Assembly: GCA_026874595.1 (NCBI GenBank)
Contig: CM049320.1
Location: 34,444,214 to 34,508,213 of the forward strand
Direction: 5' to 3'
Length of the DNA stretch: 64,000 bases
Source of the DNA: Sipunculus nudus
Lineage: Eukaryota; Annelida; Sipuncula; Golfingiida; Sipunculidae
Within the stretch, counting starts at the first letter, position 1. Each line of letters opens with the position of its first letter. Below, in pieces: positions 40,116 through 50,525 of this stretch. A program made the position numbers and the translations under genes. The notes beneath the pieces were generated by a model, which saw only the letters and a list, made by a program, of their open reading frames with translations, was not told the DNA's origin and made no database searches.

Positions 40116-40524
40116 ACGTTCGATTGGTTTAAAAACAAGTGGTGTTTAAAAAAGCATCGCTAGCATAGCCAGGAAGATTACATAGTCAACCTTGGTATGT
40201 ATACCCCTGCGGCCATGTATGATACTGGAATATACTGGAGGGAGTGAGAGACGTTTTAAAAACGGATTCCTTGACACAAAGAGCATGTTCGTCCAGAAAT
40301 ATTTAAAATGAAACAAGCTATACCTTTCCCTAGTTAATTATTGACTGAAAATATAAAAACTCTGATAAAATGACAATAAAACAGTGTCCGCAATATGAAC
40401 TAGTATAGGATAGCTTTAAATTATTTTACTGATAATCTAATATATTAATAAATGGATGGAAAATCTCACCAGTGCATAAACCATTTAAAAGTAGACTTTC
40501 TAAGGTTTAATTAATTCCACTTTT

Positions 40525-40989
40525 GAGCGTGGTGGCGTAATGGTTACAGCGCTGGCCTCCTGGCCACCCGGTTGTTGATTCACGTCCCGTTCTGATCGCT
40601 ATCCGCGCTAAGGCTCCTTGACAAAGTCTTTACCACAAAAGTGTGCTCCTTTCACCCAGGAGTGAATGGGTACTGGTTACACACGGGCGTCCGGCAAATG
40701 TAGAACGAGTAACCTTCCGGTGCCATGTGTGGCTAACTGGTTCTTTCCTCCCCAGAAAGCCGAGGAAAACTACAAGAATGGACAGGCCAGTAAGACTAGG
40801 AAGGCAAAGTGTAAAATTAAGTCGGATGAGACTTAAAGCAGGAGATGTTTTGGCCATTTCCTATTTATCCTGTTTGTATTGGAATCCTGCTAGATATACA
40901 TATTGTCATATAGTGTTTGGCTAGGGGCTGTCCTTGATGGGCAGTCTCTCAGGGCTGTTTAATGGACATTAAACGAGGTTTTATCATAC
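40525..40989 (+). mobile_element. tRNA-derived SINE, family A (unit 3)
   Basis: Same SINE at the same relative position, with about a dozen scattered substitutions relative to units 1 and 2 (for example CTGGCCACCCGG and AAGTCGGATG). Confidence 0.75.
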
Positions 40990-41126
40990 AGGTTTATATG
41001 GATATCTTGTCTTAATGCTGAAGAAAAGAGTCAAATATTACCGACAGCCCACGATGTTAATTGATTGTTAATATTGTTTAAATTCTTACCGATGTATATC
41101 CCTGCACACTATCTCAATGTTGAATT

Positions 41127-41168
<42 letters not shown>

Positions 41169-41764
41169 TTAATTTATCAAATTCACATCCATTGATTCTT
41201 GTTGTTGTAATATGTGACCGAAGTGAGAGTGAGGTCATTGGAGTTATACAACATATAATTTAAGGATTTAAATTTCTGTTCCACTCTTATGCGTGCAAGC
41301 TTGACGTATGATGCCTTAATTCTTATAAACAGAAGCATCATGTAATAATTTTGACTTATTTGACTATATCAAAGATAATATGAGTTAAAAGAAGTTACTT
41401 GAGAATATCTTGATAAATTATTTTATGTATTTTCCATAGAAAACATACATATTATATAAAAGCATTTATGTTGCGAATTTTTAAGTAGCAATTAATGAAG
41501 ATAATCTTAGTTAGAAAAACACGGGGGAATGTCATACCTCTCCGATCAGAGCCAGCTGCTGTATTTACAACTGCAATCCGTAGGCCCAGGTTTTAATATG
41601 CCGCATGGTCGGTCTCAGTGGCGCCGTTGAAGGGACATAACAAGGGGCGATATTATTCACATTCTTTCACATAACAAGTTTAGTTTTGCTTTATATAAGT
41701 TTCCCCAGTGGCGTACCTAAGGGGGGGGGGCGGCAGGGGCGGCACAAGGAAAATACAAAAAAAT

Positions 41765-42418
41765 ACAAATTTGTCCTTTTTGTCCCATGTTCAAGTATTC
41801 CAGGGATTATAAACTTGACAATGGAACCTACCGAATGATTAGCGAACGATTTGTACATTTTTTTGGGGCGGCATTTCTGGGAATTAGAATAATCAGTGGC
41901 ACAAGGAGTTTTCTAAATGTACAAATTTGGCCTTTTTGTCCCTTGTTCAAGTATTCTAGGGATAATAAAATGGACAATGGAACCTACTAAATGATTAGAG
42001 AACGTTTTGTATATTTTTTTATGGGCGGCATTTCTAGGATTTAGTATTATCAGTGGCATATGGAGTTCTTAACAAGTACAAATTTGGACTTTTTGTCCCA
42101 TGTTCAAGTAGTCCAGGGATAATAAAATGGACAATGGAACCTACTAAATGATTAGAGAACGTTTTGTACATTTTTTATGGGCGGCATTTCTTGGATTTAG
42201 TATTATCAGTGGCATATGGAGTTCTCAACAAGTACAAATTTGGCCTTTTTGTCCTATGTTCAAGTATTCCAGGGATTATAAACTGGACAGTGGAACCTAC
42301 AGAATGATTAGCGAACGAATTGTACATTTGTGGGGGCGGCATTTCTGGGATTTAGTATAATCAGTGGCATATGGAGTTCTCAAAAAGTTCAAATTCGGCC
42401 TTTTTGTCCCTTTTCAAG
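41765..42418 (+). repeat. 157-bp tandem repeat in hAT left arm (unit 3)
   Basis: Duplicate of 19049-19700 with the same number of copies and a handful of substitutions. Confidence 0.85.
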
Positions 42419-42621
42419 AATTTCAGGGATTAAACACTTGGCAGTGGAACCAACCAAATTATTTGCGGACGATCTCTATAGAGGCAAGCTATACGCAAAA
42501 AGAAATACATATCTGTAGTTATTCTTTGTTAGATCTGTGGTGTCAGATCTGATGTCAGAACGCCATCGATAAACTGACCAATCATGCAAAAAGCCTACAT
42601 TTCAGGGCGGTCGTCGTTTAC

Positions 42622-43717
42622 GGCAACAGGACAACTACCCCCCAGACAATTACCCCCTGGACAATTACCCCCCAACAATTTCCCCCTGGACAAAACCCCC
42701 CAGACAATTACCCCCCGGACAATTACCCCCCAGGACAATTACCCCCTTAGACAACTACCTCCAGACAACTACCCCCGGTACAATTACCCCCCCCCCCCCG
42801 GACAACTACCCCCTGGACAATTACCCCCATGGTATAAATTACACATTTAAAGTACACGTTATACATTTAAATATATTCTGTGTTGCTAATGAGTAGAACA
42901 CAATGCCAAAGAAATAAATAAAGTTAATTGCAAACAAAAAATAAAAAGAAAATCACTTTGGACAATAATATCATGCTATTACTTATTATGATATAACTTA
43001 TAATGACTGGTAAGAATGGATCAGAATGAATGGTATCCCGATTTGAATGGAATTCTATTGTAAGCTTGCGGATGGTTGATTATGAGGTCGTAGTTATGTG
43101 ACCATCCCCCACAGAGGCGGGTATACCAAGTTGTCACCAGAGGATATTGAACATTGTGCGGGACTACGGAAACAGGGACACATTAGATTACCTTCGAGGC
43201 ATTACCTACAACTTGCCCATGTGATGAACATTTCATATAATGGACTTTTTGATCATATGTTTAAAAAGCATTTGTTTTACAATTTGCAAATGTAAAGCAT
43301 GTTTCATATAATGGACTTTTTATCATATTTACAATGTTTTTTTTTACAATACACAGTACAATTATCTGAGAGGCATTGCCTAGAACTAGTTATCAGCTAC
43401 TGAAATTTGATGTAATGGATTTTTTTTTCTATTTTTACAATACACATGATGTATGTACCTATGCTTGGTTTGAAATATATCATCACCGGTATTTGTTTTA
43501 CTTACAATCGGAATATTTACCTTTTAGTTTGTACAATGTGTACTTTAAAGTGTTATTATACCATTGTGGTAGTTGTCCGGGGGGTAGTCGTCCGGGGGTA
43601 GTTGTACCGGGGGTAATTGTCTGGGGGTAGTTGTCTGGGGGGTAATTGTCCTGGGGGTAATTGTCACGGGGTAATTGTCAGGGGGGTAATTGTCCGGGGG
43701 GTAGTTGTCCTAGAGCC
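42622..43717. mobile_element. foldback-like transposon nested in hAT (unit 3)
   Basis: Same element and flanks, ~80 bp shorter. Most of the difference is one deletion in the centre between two GACCA words, so that the text after TAGTTATGTGACCA jumps directly to TCCCCCACAGAGG. The arms also differ in subrepeat detail. Confidence 0.75.
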
Positions 43718-45187
43718 GTCGTTTACAGAAATCCCTAGCAGCACCTGATTATCACCAGGGAAAAACCCTGCCAGAAGACCAATGGCCCTCGGTGGTTGGG
43801 GTGAGGTGTCTGTCATACACATTGTGCGAAAAATATTTTGACGAATTGTGTTGCTCTTTCCTTTTAAAGTATTAAGAATTTCCATTCTTGAACCCTTGAA
43901 TTCCCGAAATTCAAGGATATTTAAACAGCCTGAAACGCCCTTTTTCCACGATTCTTCATACTCTTAAATCAGTCTTGTTAAAATACAGAAGTTTACAGTT
44001 TCGTGTTTATAATCAGTACTACCTATAAATGCCTGTGTCTTTTGATTAACCAATATGGCCTGCATGATCTTTTATGTAACGTGAATAAAAACAATAAACA
44101 ACCAGGCCAATGTAGGAATAATCAACTTTAAAATATAATTCTATTATAAATGTCCGGCGGGATGAATCCCCCTGGCCGCTTAGCCAATGTTCAATATACG
44201 TATCAAGTATCAGTTTTAACTTTTAGAGTTCAAAACTTAAATTAAAGATATATTTACCTGTACTGTTAATTCTGTTATCAACAGTTTAATTATCCACGAC
44301 CTACAGACAATTGTTGTATATTGTGACAAATCATTTGAAATTAAATTATAATATATATTTAAATTATATCATTACTTGAAATTTATTTAAATACTTTATA
44401 GAATAAGAAATAGTCATCAGTTCATAAATAAAACCTCGCAAAGTGCATAATCACTATAATTCTTAAATGATTTTGATGTTGCCTTGAAATAAAGTATGCT
44501 TTTAACTTGGAGGATTTTTTAATTAAACAAAGTCAGTTTGTCCAAACAGTGGATTTTTTATGTGAAAAAATTAAACATGCCCTGCTTACAAATATAGGCT
44601 TATCCCATGAATTACGCTTTTTTAGTAAAAACTAAAGTGCCTTGCATGCAGCAGTACCATGCATATCTCAATAGCTCTTTTAGGTGTACCTGCTGTCATA
44701 TGCGTTAACAAGAGGTGGAATTATAAATGTGACAAGGTATTTGTATACGTTGAGAATGGATAACACTCACCAAATAAAGTTTTTTCCCAAGCTGAGTATA
44801 AAGTAATCATGAATGATGTTTACATGAATGATGAAAGTTTAATTTCACACATTATATGTGTATCCTGCAGTGTAATCTGCTTATAGTTACAATTTATTCG
44901 TTTTATTCCTTTCTGTTTACTTCCTGATGAAATATAATTGTTTGAGCTTCGAGCGATCTTTTGATTTACATAAGCAAAGAGATGTCTGCTCTTTAATATG
45001 TGGCGGAAGAATTCCCTGCCAGTGAATCCATATAATTGCGTTGTGGTCAAATACAAGCCTGTAACAAGGACATTTGACACGATATATTTCAATATGATAT
45101 CCAGGTTTGTAATGATTTGTTAGAGGGGCGGCAATTTCTAAGACCGCCCCGGGCGGCAATGAAGCTAGGTACGCCGCTGAGTTTCCC

Positions 45188-45500
45188 CAGCAAAACTAAT
45201 CCATTACATGGTCTCAGTACCTCCCCTTCAGCTGCTTAACCCCTTGTTATGGTTCTGCGTGTATGTAAACTGTGACGTAGGTCCAGTTATGCGCGAAAGA
45301 CCCAAACAAGGAGTGTCCAAACATGAATGTGCACCGTTGTTAAACACCGTTTGTGAACCTGAAAAGAAGACGGAAAACGCAGGTGGCGTTCGCGTTAAGT
45401 TTATGTTGACGCCAGTGATGGCTCTCCCGCCAACATTTTACACTCGTGTATAGGAGTAAGCCAACGGTTAAGTGCCATATTTTGTCAGATACCATTTTGT
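45188..45500 (+). repeat. diverged copy of a sequence also in intron 1 (right part)
   Basis: From the hAT right end onward, words such as AGCAAAAC, CAGTACCTCCCC, AACCCCTTGTTATGGTTCTG, TTTATGTTGACGCCAGTGAT and GGAGTAAGCCAACGGTT line up in order with 50940-51160. The left half of the same sequence lies before the hAT (for example 41625-41697). It is either a dispersed repeat or an old segmental copy of the gene's intron 1. Confidence 0.65.
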
Positions 45501-45610
45501 TTTAAAAAGAAGTCTTCTTTTTTGTGTTTATTCATCATATTTTGTACGTGATTACTTCCCTTTCAGAAATCTCTTAGGCCCACCCAGCTATCCCTACCGA
45601 GGCTCTTTAC

Positions 45611-45952
45611 AATACAATCAGCATTCTGATTATTTCTAATGTATGACTTTCTCGTTCGGGTCGTTTGATTAATCTAAATACGCACCACTTGTTGTTGGCT
45701 ATTGTTCAGCCAGCGGTAAATCTCCCGTATTTAGAAGGATTGTGCGAAAAATGAAAGTTGGCAATATGTTCTGAAGAGCTTAATACAATTAGCATTCTGA
45801 TTATTTCTAATGTATGACTTTCTCGTTCGGGTCGTTTGATTAATCTAAATACGCACCACTTGTTGTTGGCTATTGTTCAGCCAGCGGTAAATCTCCCGTA
45901 TTTAGAAGGATTGTGCGAAAAATGAAAGTTGGCAATATGTTCTGAAGAGCTT
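45611..45952 (+). repeat. 171-bp tandem duplication
   Basis: 45611-45781 and 45782-45952 are practically identical, from AATACAATCAGCATTCTGAT through GGCAATATGTTCTGAAGAGC. Very recent local duplication with no coding content. Confidence 0.95.
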
Positions 45953-46283
45953 AATGATAAAGTTCAGATATGGGGCCAAGCTAAAAATAAATAATCTTGT
46001 GCGAAATCCAAGATTGCAGACCTATTTACCATATTTGTTGGATACTGTGCTGAAATTAAAAAGGTTATTTGAAGTATTTTGACACTATGTTTCTTTCAAT
46101 GTTATGAAAAGAAAATTCAAGTTGGAAAACGTTCTCGACTGCAAACCAAGATTATATCCTTCATGTTGAGAATGGGTTGTAGTGGTCCGTATAGGAATGG
46201 TGGTTTACTCCGTGTCCTCTGGTTCCACCTACGCCAACCGAACGCTGCCATCCGAGGCATGCAGAGTGCCTTTCATTATTTAT

Positions 46284-46628
46284 TGTCCCCCGCTTCCCGG
46301 AACGGAGGACAATGATTTGGGTTTGTCTGTCCATCTGTCTGTCCGTTCGTCAGGTTTTCGTTTCTGTGCGATAACTTTCTTAAATATCATCCAATTTCAT
46401 TCAAATTTGGGTCAGTGATTGCTCTTATACATACCTTGGTTAGGATTGGTTTTGGAGTGTCTTTCTGAAAATTTATTCCCTTCAGCTCCAAAAAAAATAT
46501 TCAATTTTATTCCTATTTCATAAACCAAATTTAATTATGACATGTGGAGAAATCTTCAGGGCACAATAAAAATTGAAGCATATTGATCAGGTAGGCAATA
46601 AAGACAACAAGAGGCAGACGCGAGGGAC
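46284..46628 (+). mobile_element. MITE-like element with TGTCCCYCGC ends (copy 1)
   Basis: Begins TGTCCCCCGCTTCC and ends GACGCGAGGGAC, an inverted terminal match. A second member of the same family lies in opposite orientation at 61326-61739, and the interiors share CAGTGATTGCTCTTAT, GGTTAGGATTGGTTTTG and TTATGACATGTGGAGAAATC. Non-coding. Confidence 0.65.
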
Positions 46629-47800
46629 TTAAATGCTACCAATTTCCTTGTTATAACTATTTGTACAATCCATGTAATATAAATGTCTGTTTAAAGGTTT
46701 TATTTCAGACTGAATGCGAGCATGACAGGAACACACACGTTTAGAAGATGTTAATTGGTAGATGATCCTGACCAATAGCTTACAATGACTTTGCATTCTT
46801 GTAGTAGTACTTGCACGTATTATTAGAAATGTGAAATATTTGCTTAATTTATTTGACATAATTTAACACTCTGTGCACATGAAGGAAAATCGTAGATCAC
46901 AATGAACTTTGTAAATCAGATAAAAAGAACCGTTAGTTAGTAGGCTGGAATTTTGTATGTTTTACAAGAAGGAAAACGCTCCGGCCCTGCCAAATCTAAA
47001 AGAAAACATTAAGCTATAGGCTATAAAAAGGTTGCTGGCAATATTACAAAATTAATGTGATAAACTGTTTTATTAAGTAATGATAATATTCATTAATAAT
47101 TTCCAGAATTAGTCTGGTCATATTAATATATTTTTACCTGTTTAGGCGAATAAAGTTTCCCAAGCATTCTGCAATAACGGTGCAAAGGTTGCCAGAGCAC
47201 AGAAGCTGAAAGCATTGAAATGTTACAATCACCAACCAAGCAAATGAAACTCAAAATTTGTACTGAATTTAATGCAATCAAGATGAAAACGAAATGCGTG
47301 TCTTGAACCCGAGGGTGTATTACATTTTCAACTCTGTGCATGGCGTGAATTGGACTTTCTATCTGGCTGAATGTTCTTCCATATTTTTAGTATATATCCA
47401 TAAAAGTGTGTAAGCTTGGCAACACAGACTCCTGAAGTTTGATACATATGGTAAATGTTTATAATAATTCGTGCATGTACTAAATAACTCTACAAATTTG
47501 ACTAACATTAGCAAATTAAGTAATTTGTTGACACCAATATATCATGCAAAGTAAATACTAAGTAAGGAATAAGATTTATATCACAAAAATATCATCTAGG
47601 CAAAAGACCGTGATATTTTACGACCCTTGTTGATTCTTTCATACGAGCATATAGTTTGAGGTGTGCCTTATCACGATAACACAAATCTGTAGAAGATATA
47701 TGCATGTCTGTTGATAACGTCATGCATTCATCACCATTGTACAAAAGGTAGCATACAGCAATATGCTGTGTTCCTTTAAACGTATGTTGATTCTGTCTTC
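46629..47800. other. non-coding stretch, nothing recognised
   Basis: AT-rich sequence with short open frames only. No repeat, exon or RNA gene recognised. Confidence 0.45.
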
Positions 47801-49000
47801 ATAGCACATAAACTGAAAGCCATTACCTCGTGGCTAGAGAACCATACAATCTAAACAGCAAGCAGGTATAAGCTTATACATATGTGTGTATCTTGTAATG
47901 CACGCATGTGGTCTGAATAAATAATGAATAAAAATCTTTCCGTTGAAACAGACATGGTGTTCAAATACATGTAACTAGTAAATGTCTATTAATATTCAAC
48001 ACAACTATTTGATATTTACCAATTGCACTAAAACAGGTTCTCATGGATGTTAACTTGATCGTAAAATATGATATCATGTTTGTAGATTTTTTAAATTTTT
48101 ATTTCTCGCGGACATATCAAACCCATTTTGAAATTAGGAAAAATAGCCTAGTTTCTTTCATCCATCACCTAAACAAAGCATTTTAACATTTGTTAGCATT
48201 TAAATAAAGGGAATAAGAATTAATAAGAATTATTAATATAATAAAACCTAGCCCATCAAATAACACTTTCATTTAAAAATGCAGTATTCAACAAATTTTT
48301 CAAAGTTTTACCGTTGGATGTCCTGATGAAAACGGCAATCTACGCACACGGAAGGCATATAATCTATACAGCTGACAAGTGTAAGCTTCTTACATATGTC
48401 TGTATCCTGCCACGCACGCTTTCAGTCTGAATGATGCCCATAAAAATAATAAGCAAGATAAACTTTATTTTATATGGATTGATTATTTTTGTTATTATTA
48501 CATATATGATATATATGGATTGTACAGTTAGTAATAATTACTATTACAAGAAGCTCTCCAAGGCTCAGATGTTTGCGTTCGGTAGTATATAGGGGCGGAG
48601 GATATCGGGAGACACGATAGAAACCACAGACCTTGGACGGGCCAATACAACCCACCCCAATAGGAGAAAACCGTGTTTTATCACCGGACTTGGCATTTTT
48701 TACATTGAAACAGACACGGGGCTCAAATACTTAAAATTAACATGTATATTAAATATCAGCACGGTCCGATTTATACATTTAAAATTTCCCATTTGCACTA
48801 ACATAGATTAACACTGATCGTAAAATCAAATCACATGAATGTAGGTTTCAAACATCTTATTGATTTAAGTGTACCGGCATATCACGTTCCTAATTTTATG
48901 TCAGATTTTGATAGATTTTTCTTGCATTTTTCACATCTACAAAGTAATTACATTTGTTTGCATGCATATAAAGGGTGATTAAAAGGAAGATATATAAAAT
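47800..49000 (+). repeat. two diverged tandem copies, second with ~250-bp insertion
   Basis: 47870 onward (AAGCTTATACATATGTGTGT, then GCACGCATGTGGTCTGAAT, GAAACAGACATGGTGTTCAA, TTTGCACTAA-like words) is matched in order by 48383 onward. The second copy carries an extra block at about 48448-48700 between AATGATGCCCATAAAAAT and ATTGAAACAGACACGG. That block has no recognised family. No gene seen. Confidence 0.6.
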
Positions 49001-49479
49001 ACAGCAATAAAGCCCGTTCTCCTATACTAGCATTAAAATGCATAACAAAACAGAGAAACCAAACTCGGCAAATGAAAACTTTCATTTGCTTACCATCACG
49101 ATGTATGCGACTTCTTTGCTGAACTAAACATATAAAGCTTGCTGCTAGTTAACAAATACAAATTTAAAACAAATTAATATCAACAAAACAAGAATTCATT
49201 CACAGAATTATTTACAGATTTGAATCTCGACCCCAAAAACGTAGAAATAGAGCAATTGCAATATATTCTAGAAAAAAATATAACCGGATGTTTTGTAATT
49301 TAAAATTGGGCGACTTTCGCTCGGCCCCATATCAGGAAATATTTAGTTTGGTCTCGATAACTATAATGTCAAGTTTGTGTTTCTTTCATTTTATTTGCAA
49401 ATTTCTTCTCTTAACAGCTGGACTACTAGGCCTTTGTGTGGCTCTAGATACACTTGAGTTTAAAGGTCAAAGTATTTGA

Positions 49480-50200
49480 GAATTGATAGAGGAAAATGTA
49501 TCAACATATTTTACATTTATTGTCAAAATGTGTGTTTGTGTGTGTGTTAAGATATAATACAGGCTAAAATGGAGGCATAAGTAAGAGGAAAATGTATTAA
49601 CATATTTTACATTGATCAATTGTCAAAATGTTTATGTTTGTGTGTTAGTGTTATGATGTAATACGGTATGTCCCACAGGCTAAAAAAGGGTTTTGGAGGC
49701 ATAAGTCTCCTCTGTCACCTACCAAAATACGCCGATGGCGTAAGTGGTCTTTATTTGCGAAGGAAAAGAGGCAAGTCAAAGTATTTTTAGAATTGGTAGA
49801 GGAAAATGTATTAACATATTTACATTTATCAATTGTCAAAATATGTGTGTTGTGAAGATATAATACGGTATGTCACACAGGTTGAAAAAGGGTTTGGGAG
49901 GTATATGTCTCCTCTGTCACCTACCAAATTACGCCCACGGCGTGAGGTGGTCTCTGCTTGGGAAGAAAATAGGGAAATCAAAGTATTTCAGGATTGGTAA
50001 AGGAAATGTATTAAAATATTTTACATTGATCAGATGTCAAAATATGTGTCTTTGTGTGTGTGTGCTATGAAGATATAATATGGTATGTCCCACAGGTTGA
50101 AAAAAGGTTTCTGAGGCATATGTCTCCTCTGTCACCTACCAAATTACCCCCATGGCGTGTGATGGTCTCTATTTGTGGAGGAAAAGAGGCGAGTTAAAAC
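49480..50200 (+). repeat. ~205-213-bp tandem repeat upstream of the lectin gene
   Basis: GTATGTCCCACAGGTTGAAA-like anchors lie at 49665, 49868 and 50081. Preceding AGAGGAAAATGTATTAACAT anchors lie near 49489, 49584, 49798 and 50003. Each copy includes TCTCCTCTGTCACCTACCAA. Three full copies plus a partial one. The array ends ~230 bp before the first coding exon and could lie in its promoter or 5' untranslated region. Confidence 0.85.
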
Positions 50201-50434
50201 TATGATACATCCAGGCCAGATCTATCAATAAAATAGACACGGACTCGAACATACCTATCAAGCTTTATTTTTCTGATTTGAAATATAAACGACAACTGCT
50301 AGTATGTTCGGTTTTATATTGTCACTGTTCTGACAATCATTCAATGGAACCGAAACAAAAGGACCTAATATGAAAGCAATCAATTCGATTGTTCCCGTTC
50401 ATATCTTCAGAATATATTGTTGTTTGCGTTAGTC

Positions 50435-50525
50435 ATGCTACTGTGTGGAGCCCTGGTGGTCCTCCTATGGCCAACACCAGTGTTTGGACATGCAGAATTT
50501 CAAATTGGATTATCAAGATTTGATG
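50435..50525 (+). CDS. exon 1: signal peptide
   Basis: Encodes MLLCGALVVLLWPTPVFG, a typical hydrophobic secretion signal with a small residue before the likely cleavage site, then 12 residues. It ends GATG before GTATAG (phase 1). TATCTTCAG directly upstream could be an acceptor for a 5' untranslated exon, so transcription may begin further left. Confidence 0.75.

Larger units (their letters stand above)
33577..43800 (+). repeat. segmental triplication, unit 3 (10,224 bp)
   Basis: Same content and order. The array is 1,119 bp shorter than in unit 1, and there is a small deletion inside the foldback element between two GACCA words near 43102. At 43801 the sequence leaves the repeated unit and continues into the rest of the hAT element, so this copy keeps the original right-hand context. 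The part from about 39.4 to 42.5 kb differs from units 1 and 2 at clearly more positions than the part before it. Confidence 0.93.
41706..45179. mobile_element. hAT-like transposon, both ends present (3,474 bp, non-autonomous)
   Basis: Terminal inverted repeats are CAGTGGCGTACCT (41706-41718) and AGGTACGCCGCTG (45167-45179), 12 of 13 positions. The element is flanked by a perfect 8-bp direct repeat, AGTTTCCC (41698-41705 and 45180-45187). An 8-bp target duplication plus CAG-starting ends is the hAT signature. Subterminal GGGGCGGC words occur near both ends. The interior has the 157-bp repeats, a nested foldback-like element and AT-rich DNA without a recognisable transposase, so it would depend on a relative for mobility. 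A related empty site is visible at 50865-51140. Confidence 0.8.

Noticed and set aside
43098-43295. 65-codon frame in the foldback centre
   Set aside because: It exists only because of the deletion in unit 3; no domain is recognised and units 1 and 2 lack it.
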